A stretch of DNA of 64,000 nt from positions 815,501 through 879,500 of the forward strand of contig JAQFVV010000317.1 of NCBI GenBank assembly GCA_028023455.1. The letters run 5' to 3'. This document shows positions 49,401 through 62,918 of this stretch, piece after piece (position 1 is the stretch's first letter; the number at the start of each line of letters is the position of its first letter). A program made the translations under genes and the position numbers. The notes below the pieces were generated by a model. It saw only the letters and a list, made by a program, of their open reading frames with translations, did no database searches and was not told the origin of the DNA. Source of the stretch: Epiperipatus broadwayi. Taxonomy: Eukaryota; Onychophora; Udeonychophora; Euonychophora; Peripatidae.

Positions 49401-50673
49401 AGCGCTTGAGTAAATTGATCATTCGTTTGAGACTGGGATTATATATATTATAGTTTATATTTAATTTATACGTGTGTATTTATATTAACACAAATATAGA
49501 GTTTACAAATTTTAAATATATAATTGTAGTTAAAGGGAATAGAAATGTTTATATATATTTGTCAAGCATTGGTGGTCGAGAAGTCAGTCACAGCTGCTTT
49601 ACAAGCAGTTGTCCCTGATTAGAGGGTTCGCTTCCTGGCTGATGCTATGACACATGAGAAAAAAATTTTTATATATATTATTGTATTATATTGTTATATA
49701 ATGTTATTAATATTGTTATTTATTAAATTAGTTAGTAGTTTAAAAGTTAAATTAAATACTTAGAGTTTTTGTTAGAGTCATCATCACTACACCATCTTCA
49801 GAGAATCTTAATTGTAATATATCCATTAACCAAAACATACAGTTTAAGATTTGGACAAGAAATTAATTTCATCAAGATATTGTATAACAATTTTTTGGGA
49901 AAATATTTCTTAAATGGAATCTTAAATTATTGCAAACTGCCTTGATCACATAAGTCATTGATAAAATATATTGCAAATCTATTAAAGTATATTTATTCAT
50001 CGTAAATCAGATTATGAATTTATTATTTGGAGTTATAAATTATGATTACAATGTAGATAACAATAGTTATTTATTACTAAATATTAGAGAACATAAATAT
50101 AAAGTAGCAGTATAATTTTAGTTATAGATTAAGGTGTCAGTCATTTCTTAAAAACTACCTATAGAGTTAAATAAAATTCCTCTTGATATCCTATAGGTGG
50201 AATGAATAAGTGATTTAAAATCAATGATAATCCTGAGATCTCCTTAATATAATGTTCTTATTATGGTTATTATTAATTATAAGCCTATAAAAGTAGTAAT
50301 AATAAAGTATAAATATACGATAGAATGATAATTTAATCATGTTCATTAATTTAACTTAAGGTTAATGATTATAAATGTTTTATTATATTTATTTAAGTAT
50401 TATTGTTAGTATGAGAATATTTAGATACGTAATAAGAAGGAGTGTCTTAGTACTCTTATGTCATTAAGCAAATACTTCAGTATTTGATTAATGTTAAAAG
50501 GTATGTGATCTTGTTAATGGAATAAGTGGGTCTCATAATTGCTAATATAAATGAAATCTAATATAGAAATAATTAAGATTATAAAATTGTACCTAGATAA
50601 AATAACATTATAGCCTAATTTAGGGACTTGTCATGATTTCTAGGGATCTATTGTTCTATTGGCAGGGTACAAT
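46444..50673 (+). mobile_element. 4.2-kb TIR element, copy 3 (old, diverged)
   Basis: Starts ATTGTGCCCTTTTTATTGG and ends GCAGGGTACAAT, the same termini as copies 1 and 2. It is 4230 bp long, within 70 bp of the others. Landmarks near the right end agree: TTAGTACTCTTATGTCATTA at 50448 corresponds to TAGTATTCTTATGCCATTGA in copy 2. CATCACTACACCATCTTCAG near 49783 sits where copy 2 has CACCACAGC, at a similar distance from the end. A CCAAT at 47100 and an AT-rich box 22-26 bp later may be the decayed promoter, but lie about 250 bp closer to the left end. It is too diverged to align throughout by eye. Short ORFs at 47380-47768 and 48090-48356 are not conserved. Confidence 0.6.
49560..49667 (+). 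mobile_element. tRNA-derived SINE or retroposed tRNA, with 12-bp TSD
   Basis: A tRNA-like fold spans 49566-49645. The acceptor stem is GCATTGG with CTGATGC, allowing wobble pairs. A five-pair anticodon stem (GCTGC/GCAGT) has loop TTTACAA, giving anticodon TAC (valine). There is a B-box-like GGTTCGCTTCC, but a 12-base variable loop and a defective T stem. An A-rich tail follows. TTTATATATATT flanks the insert at 49548-49559 and 49668-49679, although such an AT-rich repeat could arise by chance. It lies inside TIR element copy 3. Confidence 0.65.
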
Positions 50674-51599
50674 ATTGTACCGATATTGAACAGTGGTACA
50701 TGTCTGTAATTTTATTTAAAATTACAGATAAAAATAAATTATAAATGGCTTAATTTAAAGATTTTTTTTTTAAACAAAAAAATAAAAAATCCTGTGTCAT
50801 AGTTTTCTTTTAGAATAAAACTTCTTACTAAGAGGAGGGAGAAATGTATATGATAGAACTAAAGAAAGGTTAATAATTTTTCTCTCTCTCTTTTTAAAGA
50901 AAAGAGCTTTTATAAAGTGAAAACTAAATAAATATGTAAAATTTAGAATAAAATTAGTATGTAAACTATCTTATCGAGAATGCTTAGATGAATCTGAGCA
51001 AGGGGTTAAGAAGATAACCGGAAATGGAAAATTAATTAAAAGTCATTTCAAGTTAAGATCTAAATTAAAAATTAATGATAAGAAATTAAAATAATAGGAG
51101 AGAAAAAAGTATATACAGTTGGTCTCTCTATTATTAGTCAGTCTGTTTTGTGATGTAGTCTGGTTTTGTGATATATAGTCGGGGTTGACATTTGCTACAT
51201 TGTTCATCTGTTCGGATTATTATAATTCAGTTTGGACAAAATGCAAAATTCAAACAACCAGAGATCCAGATATTCAGAATGCAGTAGTAATCCGGTCACT
51301 TACTGCTGTGGTTAATTAACAATTTAGCTGAATTATAAAAATAGTAGTGTGCCCTTATGGCTGGAAATGTAAATATTAATTAATGACAATAAGTTTTAAT
51401 CATTATGAATATTAAAAATTTACTTTTGTATCAATACATATCTTGCTAAAAAAATTCACCATTAATTCCATCAGTGTTTTACAAATTATATATTTAAATT
51501 AATAATTAAATTTAATGTATATATATCGAACTGGTTCCGTTTAATAGTGGCTGTTAAACTGGGTTCTAACCTTATTTATCATAAATTTTAAATTTTATG
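50674..51599. other. Intronic sequence, nothing recognised
   Basis: The last copy-3 base is followed by ATTGTACC, a near mirror of the TIR end. A (CT)n run lies near 50881-50892. No other feature is seen. Confidence 0.45.
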
Positions 51600-52390
51600 T
51601 TTTCAACATTACGTGAATGGACCGGCCCTTCAAGCAGAGGGGGAGAATACCATCGATAGCAGAGCTATCGACGATGCCCATGATCAGACAGACCTATGCA
51701 AAGCATAACACCATCTCATTTTCATAACATAGCTCACCTCAACTGTTAAATTCAAACCCCTACCATCCAAAGCATTTTACTTGTTTAGAAGTGAACCTCA
51801 GGCGCCAGCTAATTACTCAAAGTAACTAACATGCCTGGATGGTAGGTCCATAATCCAGCTCTTGAAATATCCCATGACTAGCTCATACTCTGTCTCAGGG
51901 TCCAGCATATCTACTTAACACATAAAATAACTTATACAATAATTGACTAGTGATGCAGTGACAAGAGAGAAAAAGAAAATAGACAAAATAACAATTAAGG
52001 CAAACATTAATATTTATTTTAAAGACACGCGTATATAATATAACACAATAATATTGAAATTTACATATATAAAAAATATAAGTAATTACTCAGGCTAAAT
52101 TATGATAGTCCTTCATTAATTAAAAGTTCATTCATTTAAATATAAAGAGTTTAAACTGTGATCAGAATATATTTTAAATTTCTTTACCTAAGGTTTTATT
52201 GTAGGTATTTTCCAACCAGTTGCCCTTTTTAGTTCTCCATCGATGGCTTCATGGCTTGTTTCCATCCTATGACTCAGCATTGGGAAAGAGAGAGAGAATA
52301 GTGGTAGCATCAATTTTATGATTTTGGTATCATTTTCCAGTATTTTTTCCAGGTGGAATAGTTGACTTGCGGATGTTTGGGGCATGAAGT
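51600..52390. other. Less AT-rich block of unknown origin
   Basis: 51600-51920 has markedly mixed composition, including a short palindrome ATCGATAGCAGAGCTATCGA. The purine run AGAGGGGGAGAAT ahead of it could be a polypurine tract beside an LTR. I find no RT or integrase sequence to support this. A 65-codon minus frame at 52188-52385 matches nothing I know. Confidence 0.3.
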
Positions 52391-53084
52391 CCTGTCAGAC
52401 ACCTCCATGGCTTATGTGGCTTCTCTATTAATGTTAATCAATGAATGTTAAGGAACAAAGAGTATAAGATTAACCATATTGCAAAACTAATTTCATATTA
52501 GACAAAATAGAAGATAGTGAAAATATTCTCTTTGTGGATGATTGTTAGATAAGAGAAGATAAAATAATATAAATTTTAAGATATATGATGGTCAACATTT
52601 GGAAAAAATAGTAAATAACTTTTAATATGCATTTACTCAGAATTCACTACGAAAATGATTTAAGATTATTTATGTATTTTTTGAAACATTGCTTAAAATA
52701 GGCTCATATTGATAATTGAAAAAAATACTGCATTTATATATAAAAGGAACAAGTAAATTAATGCATAGTATTTAAATGAAGATACACTTACTATATGGAA
52801 TATATTGAGACTAATGAATGTTGACATACAAATAGAAAAAGATTTGATACAGATATTTCTTTAATAAATCCTTTTATATATACTATTATGTTTATAATAG
52901 CAATAAGCAATTAATGTTGATTACATTATAAATATTTTGAATATTATTATCCCAAAACCTGAATTAACATTTTTTATATTTTGTTTGCAATGCATTAAGT
53001 TTTTATATAACTTTAAGTCATTAATTTAATGCTGTATATTATTATTTAAAGAAATAATATTAATTTAAAGAAGTCTTTGTAATA
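52391..53084. other. Intronic sequence, nothing recognised
   Basis: Very AT-rich, without clear repeats or ORFs. Confidence 0.45.
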
Positions 53085-53515
53085 GTATTCATTTTCACTC
53101 CATCCAAGTTTAATTTCATCTATTATTGTTAACTTGATTTTTTGGAGAATTTTTAAAACATGTCATTTCACAGTTTATATGTATTACTAATTCTTTTTCA
53201 TACCATTTTACAATTTTTTTTTTAAATGCTGTTAATTTTTTTAATATTCTTTTTTTTTCTTTTTTTCAAAATCCATTGAATATTAATTTTATATATTTTT
53301 CTTACTTTATTGCTTTTATCTGGTAGTTCTTGCAAGATTTCCTGTGGTTTTAAAACATCATTTGTTTAAAATCAATCTAATCATTTACAAAATCTTTATG
53401 ATACAAATAATTTACATTTAATTTTTTCATTTTTTTATTTACTATTTTAAACTTTATAACACTTCTTATTAAACTTCTGCAAAAGATTTTGATAAATGGA
53501 ATCATTTTGCTATAA
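53085..53515 (-). pseudogene. RTE-like LINE fragment
   Basis: On the minus strand it follows the order of 42180-42530. The ATCCAAGTTTAAT segment, AAAATCCATTGAATATTA, TTCTTGCAAGATTTCCT, ATCATTTACAAAATCTTTATGA and AAAAGATTTTGATAAATGGA have clear counterparts there. It is more decayed than the other copies and has no open frame. Confidence 0.7.
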
Positions 53516-54099
53516 TAACCTTTCCCAATATTAATCTAAGAATTTTTAATAAAATTTTTATAATGTTTTTTCGTTTTTCTAGAACCTTCCATTATATATT
53601 TGATATTGTCATGAGGGCATGGAATTTTATGGGTACTACTTTCCTTTTCTGTTTTATTTTTACTTCATTTTTTTTTTTTTTACAATTCTACAAATATAAA
53701 GTTATTTTATAGTTTATGTATTATTGTTAACTCTTTTTTATAAAGTTTTTAATTTGTTTCAATAGAAAATTTATTGCTGAATTTGGATCTTATTGCCTGT
53801 ACTGTTACATTTTAATAGAATATTTATTATTTTTTTATCATTCAAAGTCTGAAGTTCCTAAATATCAACTTATTATTTTGCCTTTGTTAATATCACATGT
53901 TACTTGTATGGTACTATAAATACCTTTAGTTTTTTTCATGGCTATGCAATGTACAGTATTTTATTTTTTAACATTTCTATGATTTTTATGATATTCCATT
54001 GTTTAACATTTGAATCTAATGTAGGTTAGTGTCTGTTTTAGTTTTGGCTTTTGTTTCTAGAAATAGCTCTAAAAAAAGAAAATATACTTTTGTTCTTAT
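53516..54099. other. Intronic sequence, nothing recognised
   Basis: T-rich, possibly more RTE sequence too decayed to place. Confidence 0.4.
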
Positions 54100-56450
54100 T
54101 GTAATGGTAAGAATTGTCCCTCCACGTAACAAAACCTAGAACACAGGCAAAATACAGTAAAGCTGATCGAATATGAATGCTGGGATCCAGAACCTGATCA
54201 ACATTCAATCCTTTCACCTCTGCTCAATGATCTAATACCCTATGGATATCACTTCTCAACTTACACAGACATTTAATTTAACCTTGGTCTGGCAGTCACT
54301 CAGCGTAAAACAAAAGACTCGTAAATTAACTAATTTAACACTGATTTGGTCAGATATACACACATATGACTAAATGATTAATTAATATATCAATGATTGA
54401 TTATGAAATTTAATAGAATGACCCACATATAGATATAATGATGTATGTGCAAATTAATCTAGAGTTGGATAAAATGAACTCACAGGCAATAAAATTATGA
54501 AAACAAATTATATTTTAAATATTAATTTAATAAAACAATAACAAATAGTAGGAAACTTAAAATATATAAAATTATGCAATGAGAACATGAGACATTATGC
54601 TCGCAGGCATTACATAACTAATGAGATTAATATTACGTATCTCATTATAAATGTTCAATAAAGATAATGCGGTATTGAAGTTTATGCCTATATTAATATG
54701 CCAAATTTCTAGCTCTTATGTAGTCTGCTAGATCATACGGAACTTTATAGCCAAAGTTATATAACTAACTTAATAGCGCTCTTATGGCGTCTATCTAGGT
54801 CTAGTTAAGTCGAGCATATAATCAAGCCCAGAGATACGCAGGTTAGCGTGTTAACCTAGATTAGGGTATACACTGATGCTGCTAGATAAGCATTTAATAT
54901 AGAAGGAGAGAAAACTGGTTTATGATAGGTTTACCTATATACTCTATGGCACATATCAAAATATTAATAAAGCTGGAAGGTGCGAATGGGTCATTATTCA
55001 TGGGCTTCAGCATCGAATGCTCGGTTGCCCTAAAACCGCTCAACTTGCTACGAATAGGAACATTAGTAGTTCAGTAAGTCAGATAAGCATTAATTATGAA
55101 TCATCTAGGTCCTTGTGTCCTAGTTCTAAAAGTGTGTGCTTTACCCGAACTAAAGTGGATGAGAGTGGCCTCTACCAGCAACTCATCAATAATCATGCAG
55201 CAAGCAGATAATCATACATTGCGTACTTTGTAAGGACACATCCGCAACTTATACATATATATAACGCAAATACATAAATTTATATTATCGTGCCTTAAAA
55301 TTAAATAGCATCTATTTTCATATCTATACAATCCAGTTCTCAAATTTAGTATTTCAAATATACTATTTAGGGACTAAATTAATTAGTAACCTAGTTTAAT
55401 ATTATCACCTGCATCTCAACATATATAAATCTAAGGAGGACAAAGCATATTTGCGGAATAATTACGAATAAAACATTAAAATATGCTTTGAGAATATCTC
55501 TGTGGCTAGTTCTTATGATGTACGAGTTACATTTATAAATAATTATAATTCATAACTAGAGTTAAGCAAACTACAATTTTAACTAGAGAACGACTGATTA
55601 TTGTAATATTAATATCCAAAAATTAATCAGTAAAAATAATAATATGATCTCGAAACACCGAGTGAGAAAGAAAAATAATAATTCAAATATTTAATATTTA
55701 TTATAGCAAAGATTTGGAAATTATCTTTGCAGATTGTTAAGCTAAAATTAAATGTATAAATCCTTGCGGTTTCGAGTCATTTGGCATATTAAATACATAT
55801 AATATTAAAATAATAAAATCATAGAATAAGTTGAATAGATTAGGAATAGGCATAAAAGACCGCAGAAAATTAAACATTTAGTTTAAAGTAGATTAGAGTT
55901 TTACATTTTAACAGGGAATTCAATATTATAAGTTTTACATTTTAAAAGAGAATTCAAGTTTTACAATTAGGCAAGATTTAGCATTTAACATTCTTCTTTT
56001 CAGATTTTAGTAAAGGTGTTTGGGAAAGGCAGATTTAATAAATAGCTAGTTTTTAAAAGAGAATTGAAAGTCACAGTTTATAAACAGAGCTCTGAGAGAA
56101 AAGTTACTATTCAGTTGTTTTCATTGCAGTTAGTTCTGGAGCACTTGGGAGGATATTAAGTTTTACTTTTGATGATTTAAAGATAATGGAGACTTTTCCA
56201 TGGGTGGCTTTGCTGGTGTACAGCATTATATTTTATCAGACCAAAGTTCTTTTCCATTCCCCAGCTAGGGCAAGAGGTGAGGGGTTGCCTAACTTACCCC
56301 AACATTTTGAAGGTGAAACGAGCATAGATTCTGGTTACAGTTCACTTATTATATATATGATCGATTCTTGGTGACAAAACTTTAAGTATACTTTTCAAAC
56401 TCTGGCCACCTGTTTAATTTTACAAGCTTGTTCGCCTGAAAAGTCCATTT
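54100..56450. other. Less AT-rich region of unknown origin (possible old LTR element)
   Basis: Patches of mixed composition (54116-54340, 54780-55240, 56180-56440) alternate with AT-rich DNA. On the minus strand the block ends near 54104 with AATTCTTACCATTACA, compatible with an LTR end, but a matching start, primer site or coding region was not found. Short frames at 55017-55211 and 56186-56374 are not recognisable. Confidence 0.3.
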
Positions 56451-58576
56451 ATTTATTTTAGCAAAACATATTTATTAGCTACAACTAGTAGAAAAACCCA
56501 TTTATTAATTTTAGAAAAACATTTTTAATTATGACAACTAATTGAGATTTTGTTTTTCTGCATATTTTGTTATTAACATTTTATATTTACAAAATCAAGT
56601 CCACGCTACTTTAGGACCATTGCATGACCTACTTTAAAATCTGTTTACAAAATCAAAAGTTATTTTGGAAAAGTTACTTTTATTATTAGTAGAAGACTAA
56701 TTGTATTACTCTACATGTAGAAAAACAACGGAAATGGATTATACATATGCGATTTCAATAACATAACAATAAAATTGGCTAAATAATTTAAGCTAAAATA
56801 TTTCCTAAACTAGAAATATTTATAAAATGGATACATATCTGTAATATATATGTATACTATTAAATTACAGACTTACCGTTCGCATATATATATGTGATTC
56901 TGCATATATAGTAATTCGAGGTTGTTTAAATGGGTACTCTGAGAGGGTTTAAACCTGGCATATAGATAGATGTGTGGGTAAATATGTGAAACAGCTGAGT
57001 GCATAAATCTGACTGTTTCATTATACAATAAAAATATTTTTTTTAACTTTAAAGTTTTTTTTTTTTTAGCAAATTATTAAATGTTTATTTTTTAATAAAT
57101 TAATGATATTTGTAAATAGCTTTTTAAAAGCATATTTTATTTTTAAAAATATGTTATGCTGCTAAAAATTTAAGGAGTGGCAATGAAAAGGAATACTTTT
57201 TATTGATAGTTTATTTTTTAAAAAATTAATATTTCTAAAAGTCTTTTTCCCCTAAGAATAATTCATAATATAAGTTTGGGTTTGGTTTTCTTGGGTGAAA
57301 TAAACATTATAATTCATAGAAACTTCCAGAAACAACTATCCAGAATTTTTGCAAAATAGCATTTGCCTTTAATTAGGAAAATGTGTTATTATATGATCAC
57401 TGCAAAGGCATTAAAAATTTAATTGAAAATTTAATTCAAAAATAATTGTTTTTTTTTACAAAGACTATTTTAAAATGAAGGCCATTTATACAATGAATAA
57501 ATTGAACAATGAGATTATTCATGCCTAATTGATGATTAAAAAACAAGAGCATACTTTCTTTACTGTTGTAGTATGATTTTACGTATGATTGAGACATTGG
57601 TGAATCTTATTAAATGCTTTTATTGAATTTGGAAACTTGGTTTGTTTGTTTGTTAATGTTTGATCTTTTTTCATGTTAGAATGAAATTTTTAAATTGAGG
57701 GTTGATATATTTAAATTCAATAGAATTGCTTGAAAAGTGATGTACAACTAAGTTATCTCACTCTAATCCATTTGAGTTTCAGTATGTCAAGTAATTTGAC
57801 AGATATGGAACAGGATAAGGAAAATATGAAAAATATTCAATAATTTTACATATCACGCTTAACAATTATTCTTAGAAATTTCATTTGTTTTTAATATTGA
57901 TTATGAGAGGACAGTTTTTTTTTCAATTTAATAGCATTTTAAAACCATTTAAACTTAACATATATGTCATATTTAGTATGTGTACATAATTATATATGTT
58001 TAATAAATCATATAAAACTATTTCTGTTCTTATTTTAAAACAATTGGGTTTTTTAAAATTAAACTATAAAATTCACATTATTTAAAAAGTTAAAGATTGC
58101 AAATTATTTTCTTTAGCATTTGTTTTAAAAACAGTTGTTTTAAAATTAAAATAAATCTATCAGTTTAAATGGAAAACTTAGTTACTGATTTATTATACAT
58201 ATATAATTATGTACTTATACTAACTATAATATATACATTAAGATTATAAAATATAAATTTATATAACATTAAGAGTGTATATATTAACTTACTGTAGAAA
58301 TATCTAATGACTTACATATACTATATGTGTGATATTGATTTAAAGTAAAATTATATGTATTAAGTGAAGTTAATTTACAATATATATGCATGAATTATTA
58401 TGGTACATACTAAATATGATATTCATAAGGGATATTCATTTTAACTTAATAGCAGAAATATTACTGATATATATGTATAAATCAACTATCCGTGTCCAGT
58501 TAATTTAAAATCTAATATAGTTTTACATTTTCATTTACTGTGCCAATACTAAAAACTTGTAGTGATAAAAAATGTT
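56451..58576. other. Intronic sequence, nothing recognised
   Basis: AT-rich with homopolymer runs. The segment CATATTTAGTATGTG near 57968 recurs inverted near 58407, so part of 57955-58450 may be a worn inverted repeat. Confidence 0.4.
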
Positions 58577-58820
58577 TTTATTGACTGTGCGCTAAAAAGA
58601 AATAAAATAATTGTTTCTTCAACCACAATTGAAGTTTTTAGATTTAACTTGAAATAAATGCATGGGGGGGGGCAGCAGAAATTAATTAAATCATTGCCAA
58701 TTTTTATACCAAGGGATTGACTTAATTAATTTCTGGATTACCTATGCTTTTATTTCAAGTTAAATCTAAAACTTCCAATTGTGTTGAAGAAGCAATTATT
58801 TTTAGTACACAGTCAATAAA
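58577..58820. mobile_element. Hairpin MITE-like element, about 245 bp
   Basis: TTTATTGACTGTG at the left end mirrors CACAGTCAATAAA at the right. Pairing continues through AATTGTTTCTTCAACCACAA and AGATTTAACTTGAAATAAA. A poly-G run and an AATTAATT-containing loop form the middle. Confidence 0.85.
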
Positions 58821-59654
58821 GGCATTTAATATAAAAAAAATTACATCTTATTTTTATGTTGGATTTATATTACTGCCTTGAAATATATATTTTCTGATAA
58901 TTGAAATATAATCCAATTTTCTTGCACTTTCATTTGAATGATTTCATGTCAATTTATTTTGTGGATTTTTTAAAAAATAAAATAAGAATGTATAATATAC
59001 ATTTTAATTTCTATCTGGAAATTCAACATTACTTCTTTTATTTCCAATCCAGATAGACTCATTTTTATCTTTCAGATGATGTCTGAACCTAACATTGGTA
59101 TTTCCCATGGTATTTTAAAATATTACTTGGTCTGATGAAAAGCACAAAATTCCTCAATTTCGTTATTAGAATCAAAAAATTGTTTGAACATAAATGTCAA
59201 TTATCTATATATAAGTAGTTTCCAATAAAATTGAATAACTAGTCTTGCTACATTATAATTTTTTTTCATATTTATAAGAAATTCCACTCTACTTGCTTCA
59301 AATATTTGTTCATTTATAATAAAATATATGCTCATTTTATGTCAGACCAAATAATATTATTTGTCTGATCAGTTGTTATTCAAAGAAATGTTGTATGTAA
59401 CTTTTACAATTGTTTCAGAATTCAGTTAAATGGAGAAAATGTTTAAAAAATATTGTATGATATATAAAATTTAATATGAATTTTTTAAAAAATATTGAAA
59501 TAATAAGCCTCTGAAATTATAAGATCATTTGTGTTAAATTCATAAAAAATTCTAATGTATGCTTTTGTAGTAATGAATTTTCTTAATGATATAAAACAGA
59601 GCTATTGGACAATAATGTGTTAATCGTAAAGAATTTACAGTTTAAAAAATATAA

Positions 59655-60175
59655 TTGGAGGTTGTGTGTATCCAAGAGATATATTCATTAATAATAATAT
59701 ATGTTGACATGTGGGGGGGAGGGGAAAATTGTGAAAATGTATATAATAAAATACATGATTTTTTATTGCTTTTCAATTACAATCCAAAAATTATTAAACA
59801 AAGAATTATAAAGATTGCAATTTTTAAAAAAATGCAGTGGAAGTTGCAGGTATCTAAAATATATGTCTGTTAATAGCATATGTTGTGCTGCAAAAAATAA
59901 AAAACTAATACTGAAAATTTGTCTTTATTATATTTATGTAATAAAATACGTTTTGTTTTTGTTTTTTCAGTTACAATTTAAAAATTATTAAACAAAAAAT
60001 ATATAAACGTCACTGGAAAAAAATGCCATGTTAGTTGTATATATCAGTAGATACATTCATTGCTCATGTTTGCTGAAAACTAAATTAAAATGATGTGAAT
60101 TTGCCTTTATTATACTTGTATAATAAAAGTACTTCACTTTTTTGTTGATTTCCAGTTACATTTTACAAATTATTT
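59655..60175 (+). repeat. Degenerate tandem repeat, about three units of 185-194 bp
   Basis: The block TTACAATCCAAAAATTATTA at 59777 recurs as TTACAATTTAAAAATTATTA at 59971 and TTACATTTTACAAATTATTT at 60156. Each copy is preceded by a TTTATT...TAATAAAA-TAC stretch. The 72- and 97-codon open frames nearby (59655 and 60142) fall wholly or partly in this repeat. Confidence 0.75.
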
Positions 60176-62205
60176 TCATAACTATGCCAACATTAATATC
60201 GGAAATCATGGTATTTCTAAGATGCAATTTATCAAACTTTACAAAATTTCATTATAACCATATTGTTGGCTTAATAGCATTATGGTTTAATATTAGTCAC
60301 AAATGCACAGCTATTTATGTTCTTGAATGTATACACCTGATATATGTAACATTATCTCAGATCAACTGTGACTTCTGGAAGATTAAAAATGTGGCACGCA
60401 ATGGAAAACTACTATCAATGATAATTAAATGTTAGTTTTTAATGTTATCTAGTAATTTTAATCACTTTTTGATGGAAAATTTAACTTACATATATATGTA
60501 AAAGAAAATAAAAAAGTAATTAATTTTAATTTATGTGTAAAAATATTTTAGTATATAGATCATTACAAATTTTTGATTTTATATTAATATTCAATCATTA
60601 GATAAGATTTAGATGGTTTAATTAAATTTTTATAATATATAAAATAGGTAACATTCCTAGATTAAGAAACTTAGAACTATGACATTTTTATACAAATCAT
60701 ATTCCATATAAATTAGAGCAATATCAGAAACAAAAGTGGAAGACTTAAAAAAAAAGTTTCCACTTAATGTTCAACATTAATTTTTCATAAGTGAAAATTA
60801 ATAAAGAATGATGACTAATTGCTTCCAAACCTAAAACTTTTGAAATTCTTACTACTTGCTGATTTTAATACCATGATAATTTTTTATTTCCATTTTAGAA
60901 TCAATTATTGTGGTATTGAATAAACCAATACACGATATGATAATATAAATTGTGACAATTTTCTAGTTAATTGGCTATTGCTGGTTTTAGATTGAAGATT
61001 GAAAAATTATGTTTGACTAATGCAGATTAATATGAACTAAAAAAGTCATGGAATACTTAATGTTTCTATATTTCATTGCTTCCACCTTAAGATAAAAAAA
61101 AAGTCTTACCAGGAAGTACCATATATTTTTATTCATAAGTTTGTAATTATTTTTTTTTTATCTACCTGTACTCTAGCAACTAAAATTTTAATTTGATTAA
61201 TTTTGACTGATACAGATCTTTCAAAATCTTAATAAAGTTATAATTTGATTTGCAGTTTCATATCATGTGTTTCATTTTTCAGGTCTTTGATATTCCTTTT
61301 TTCACTTTACTAAAATGTTAATTATTTTTACAGACACAACTAATTTGAAATTGTAATTATTTGAATGTTTTAAAAGATAGCTCACTCATTGATATTGAAT
61401 ATTAGAATAATGTTGATATTAAATTTCAATATCCATTGCTTAATGATATAAAAGAAGGGATCTCATTTTTTGATGAAATTTTAGATTGGAGATGCTAAAA
61501 TAATCTTTATTAAGAATGGTAAATGAAATGGCAAATTACCATCAGTGTAGCTCAATTGTTATCACTTGATTATAGTATTCTATTGTGTAATTATGTAAAT
61601 CTGCAAAGTACTTAACATATACTTTAGTATATTGACAACTATGCTTATAAAACTTTTAAGTGTAAAATGAAATCACTGCAGTGACAGGATTTTTACTATT
61701 AAAATCATCTATTATAAGTATGATGGAATATCCAAGAAAAAATTAAAAAGTAATGGCTTTTTATTATTATTTTTTTGTATCTAAGTAAAAAAAATTACCT
61801 TTGCTTCTTAATTTTTTCTCTATATAATATGTAAAATTTTATCAGTTTTTTAACTTTTATAAATAGGTATTTATTATTATTCATGAAAAATAAACATTTA
61901 CTCTCAGATTTCCTCTAATAGCAGTTCCATTAGTCAGGATATTTGGATATTACATGAAAAACATTGAAATATTTAATTATCCTTGATAATTATTTTTTAT
62001 TATTTAATGTAGTTTAATATAATATCTTAATATTTATAATTACATTTTAAACTAGAGAAGTATCTTCCATTGCTATTATGCAAATTATTTAATTACACAG
62101 TTCTTTACATTAGATATAAATATTTTGCAATGCAGTAATTTTAGTGTAGGAGTATAAATACCATTTATGAATATGTGTAATTAATATATTACTGATTTAT
62201 ATATG
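60176..62205. other. Intronic sequence, nothing recognised
   Basis: AT-rich; the 97-codon frame at 60142-60435 has no recognisable domain. Confidence 0.5.
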
Positions 62206-62207
62206 TA

Positions 62208-62264
62208 AATCATGTGAAAGAAAACCAATGCGTATCTGGAAGATTGGTTTCCTGTTACATGATT
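62208..62264. repeat. Short hairpin
   Basis: AAATCATGTGAAAGAAAACC and CAAT pair with the mirrored ATTGGTTTCCTGTTACATGATTT around a loop of about 13 bases. Confidence 0.7.
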
Positions 62265-62918
62265 TAGAATATATAAAACTGCGGTTACTACTGATGAATT
62301 GATTCATAAAACTATTTACTTGTCATCATAAGGCAATCAGAATCACAAAGGGTATAGCAGATCATGATAATAATAAACTCAAAATTTGTATCTATATTCA
62401 AGTAAAATAATTTAGAAGAGTCAATTATTGTATTACTGTTGTTGTTGTTGTTTTTAATTATCAATACATTGGAATAATTAAATTATGTTTTATTTAGAAA
62501 CTAATGCTTTAGACTCAGCACCTGTAGGAATATGTTTATGGGTGTATTATTCTAAAAAATAATAAAGTTTAAAAGATAATATTACAAATGTAATGTTTAT
62601 AATAGGTGTTAATGTAATATACAATTTTAAAAAAGACCTCAGCATTAGATTATTAAATCGACATATGTAATTTAGCACTATAGTAGAGTGACTGACTCGA
62701 CTTTGAAAGTTTTTTGGATGATTTTTAATTGAATAAAGTTTAAAAAGAAAAAGTTAATTTCGTTAAATAAATGATTGTGATCATGTGCCACTTTGATGCT
62801 TAAATGTTATTTGATTTCCTAAAAAATTAATTATTGGGTTATTATTTATAAACATAAAATTTCTCTGGCTATTTCCTTGTCTAGGATATTGTCGCAAATA
62901 GCTTATTATTTGCTGTTT

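Noticed and set aside
59655-60435. 72- and 97-codon plus-strand ORFs
   Set aside because: They fall wholly or partly in the degenerate tandem repeat and the frame is not kept between units.
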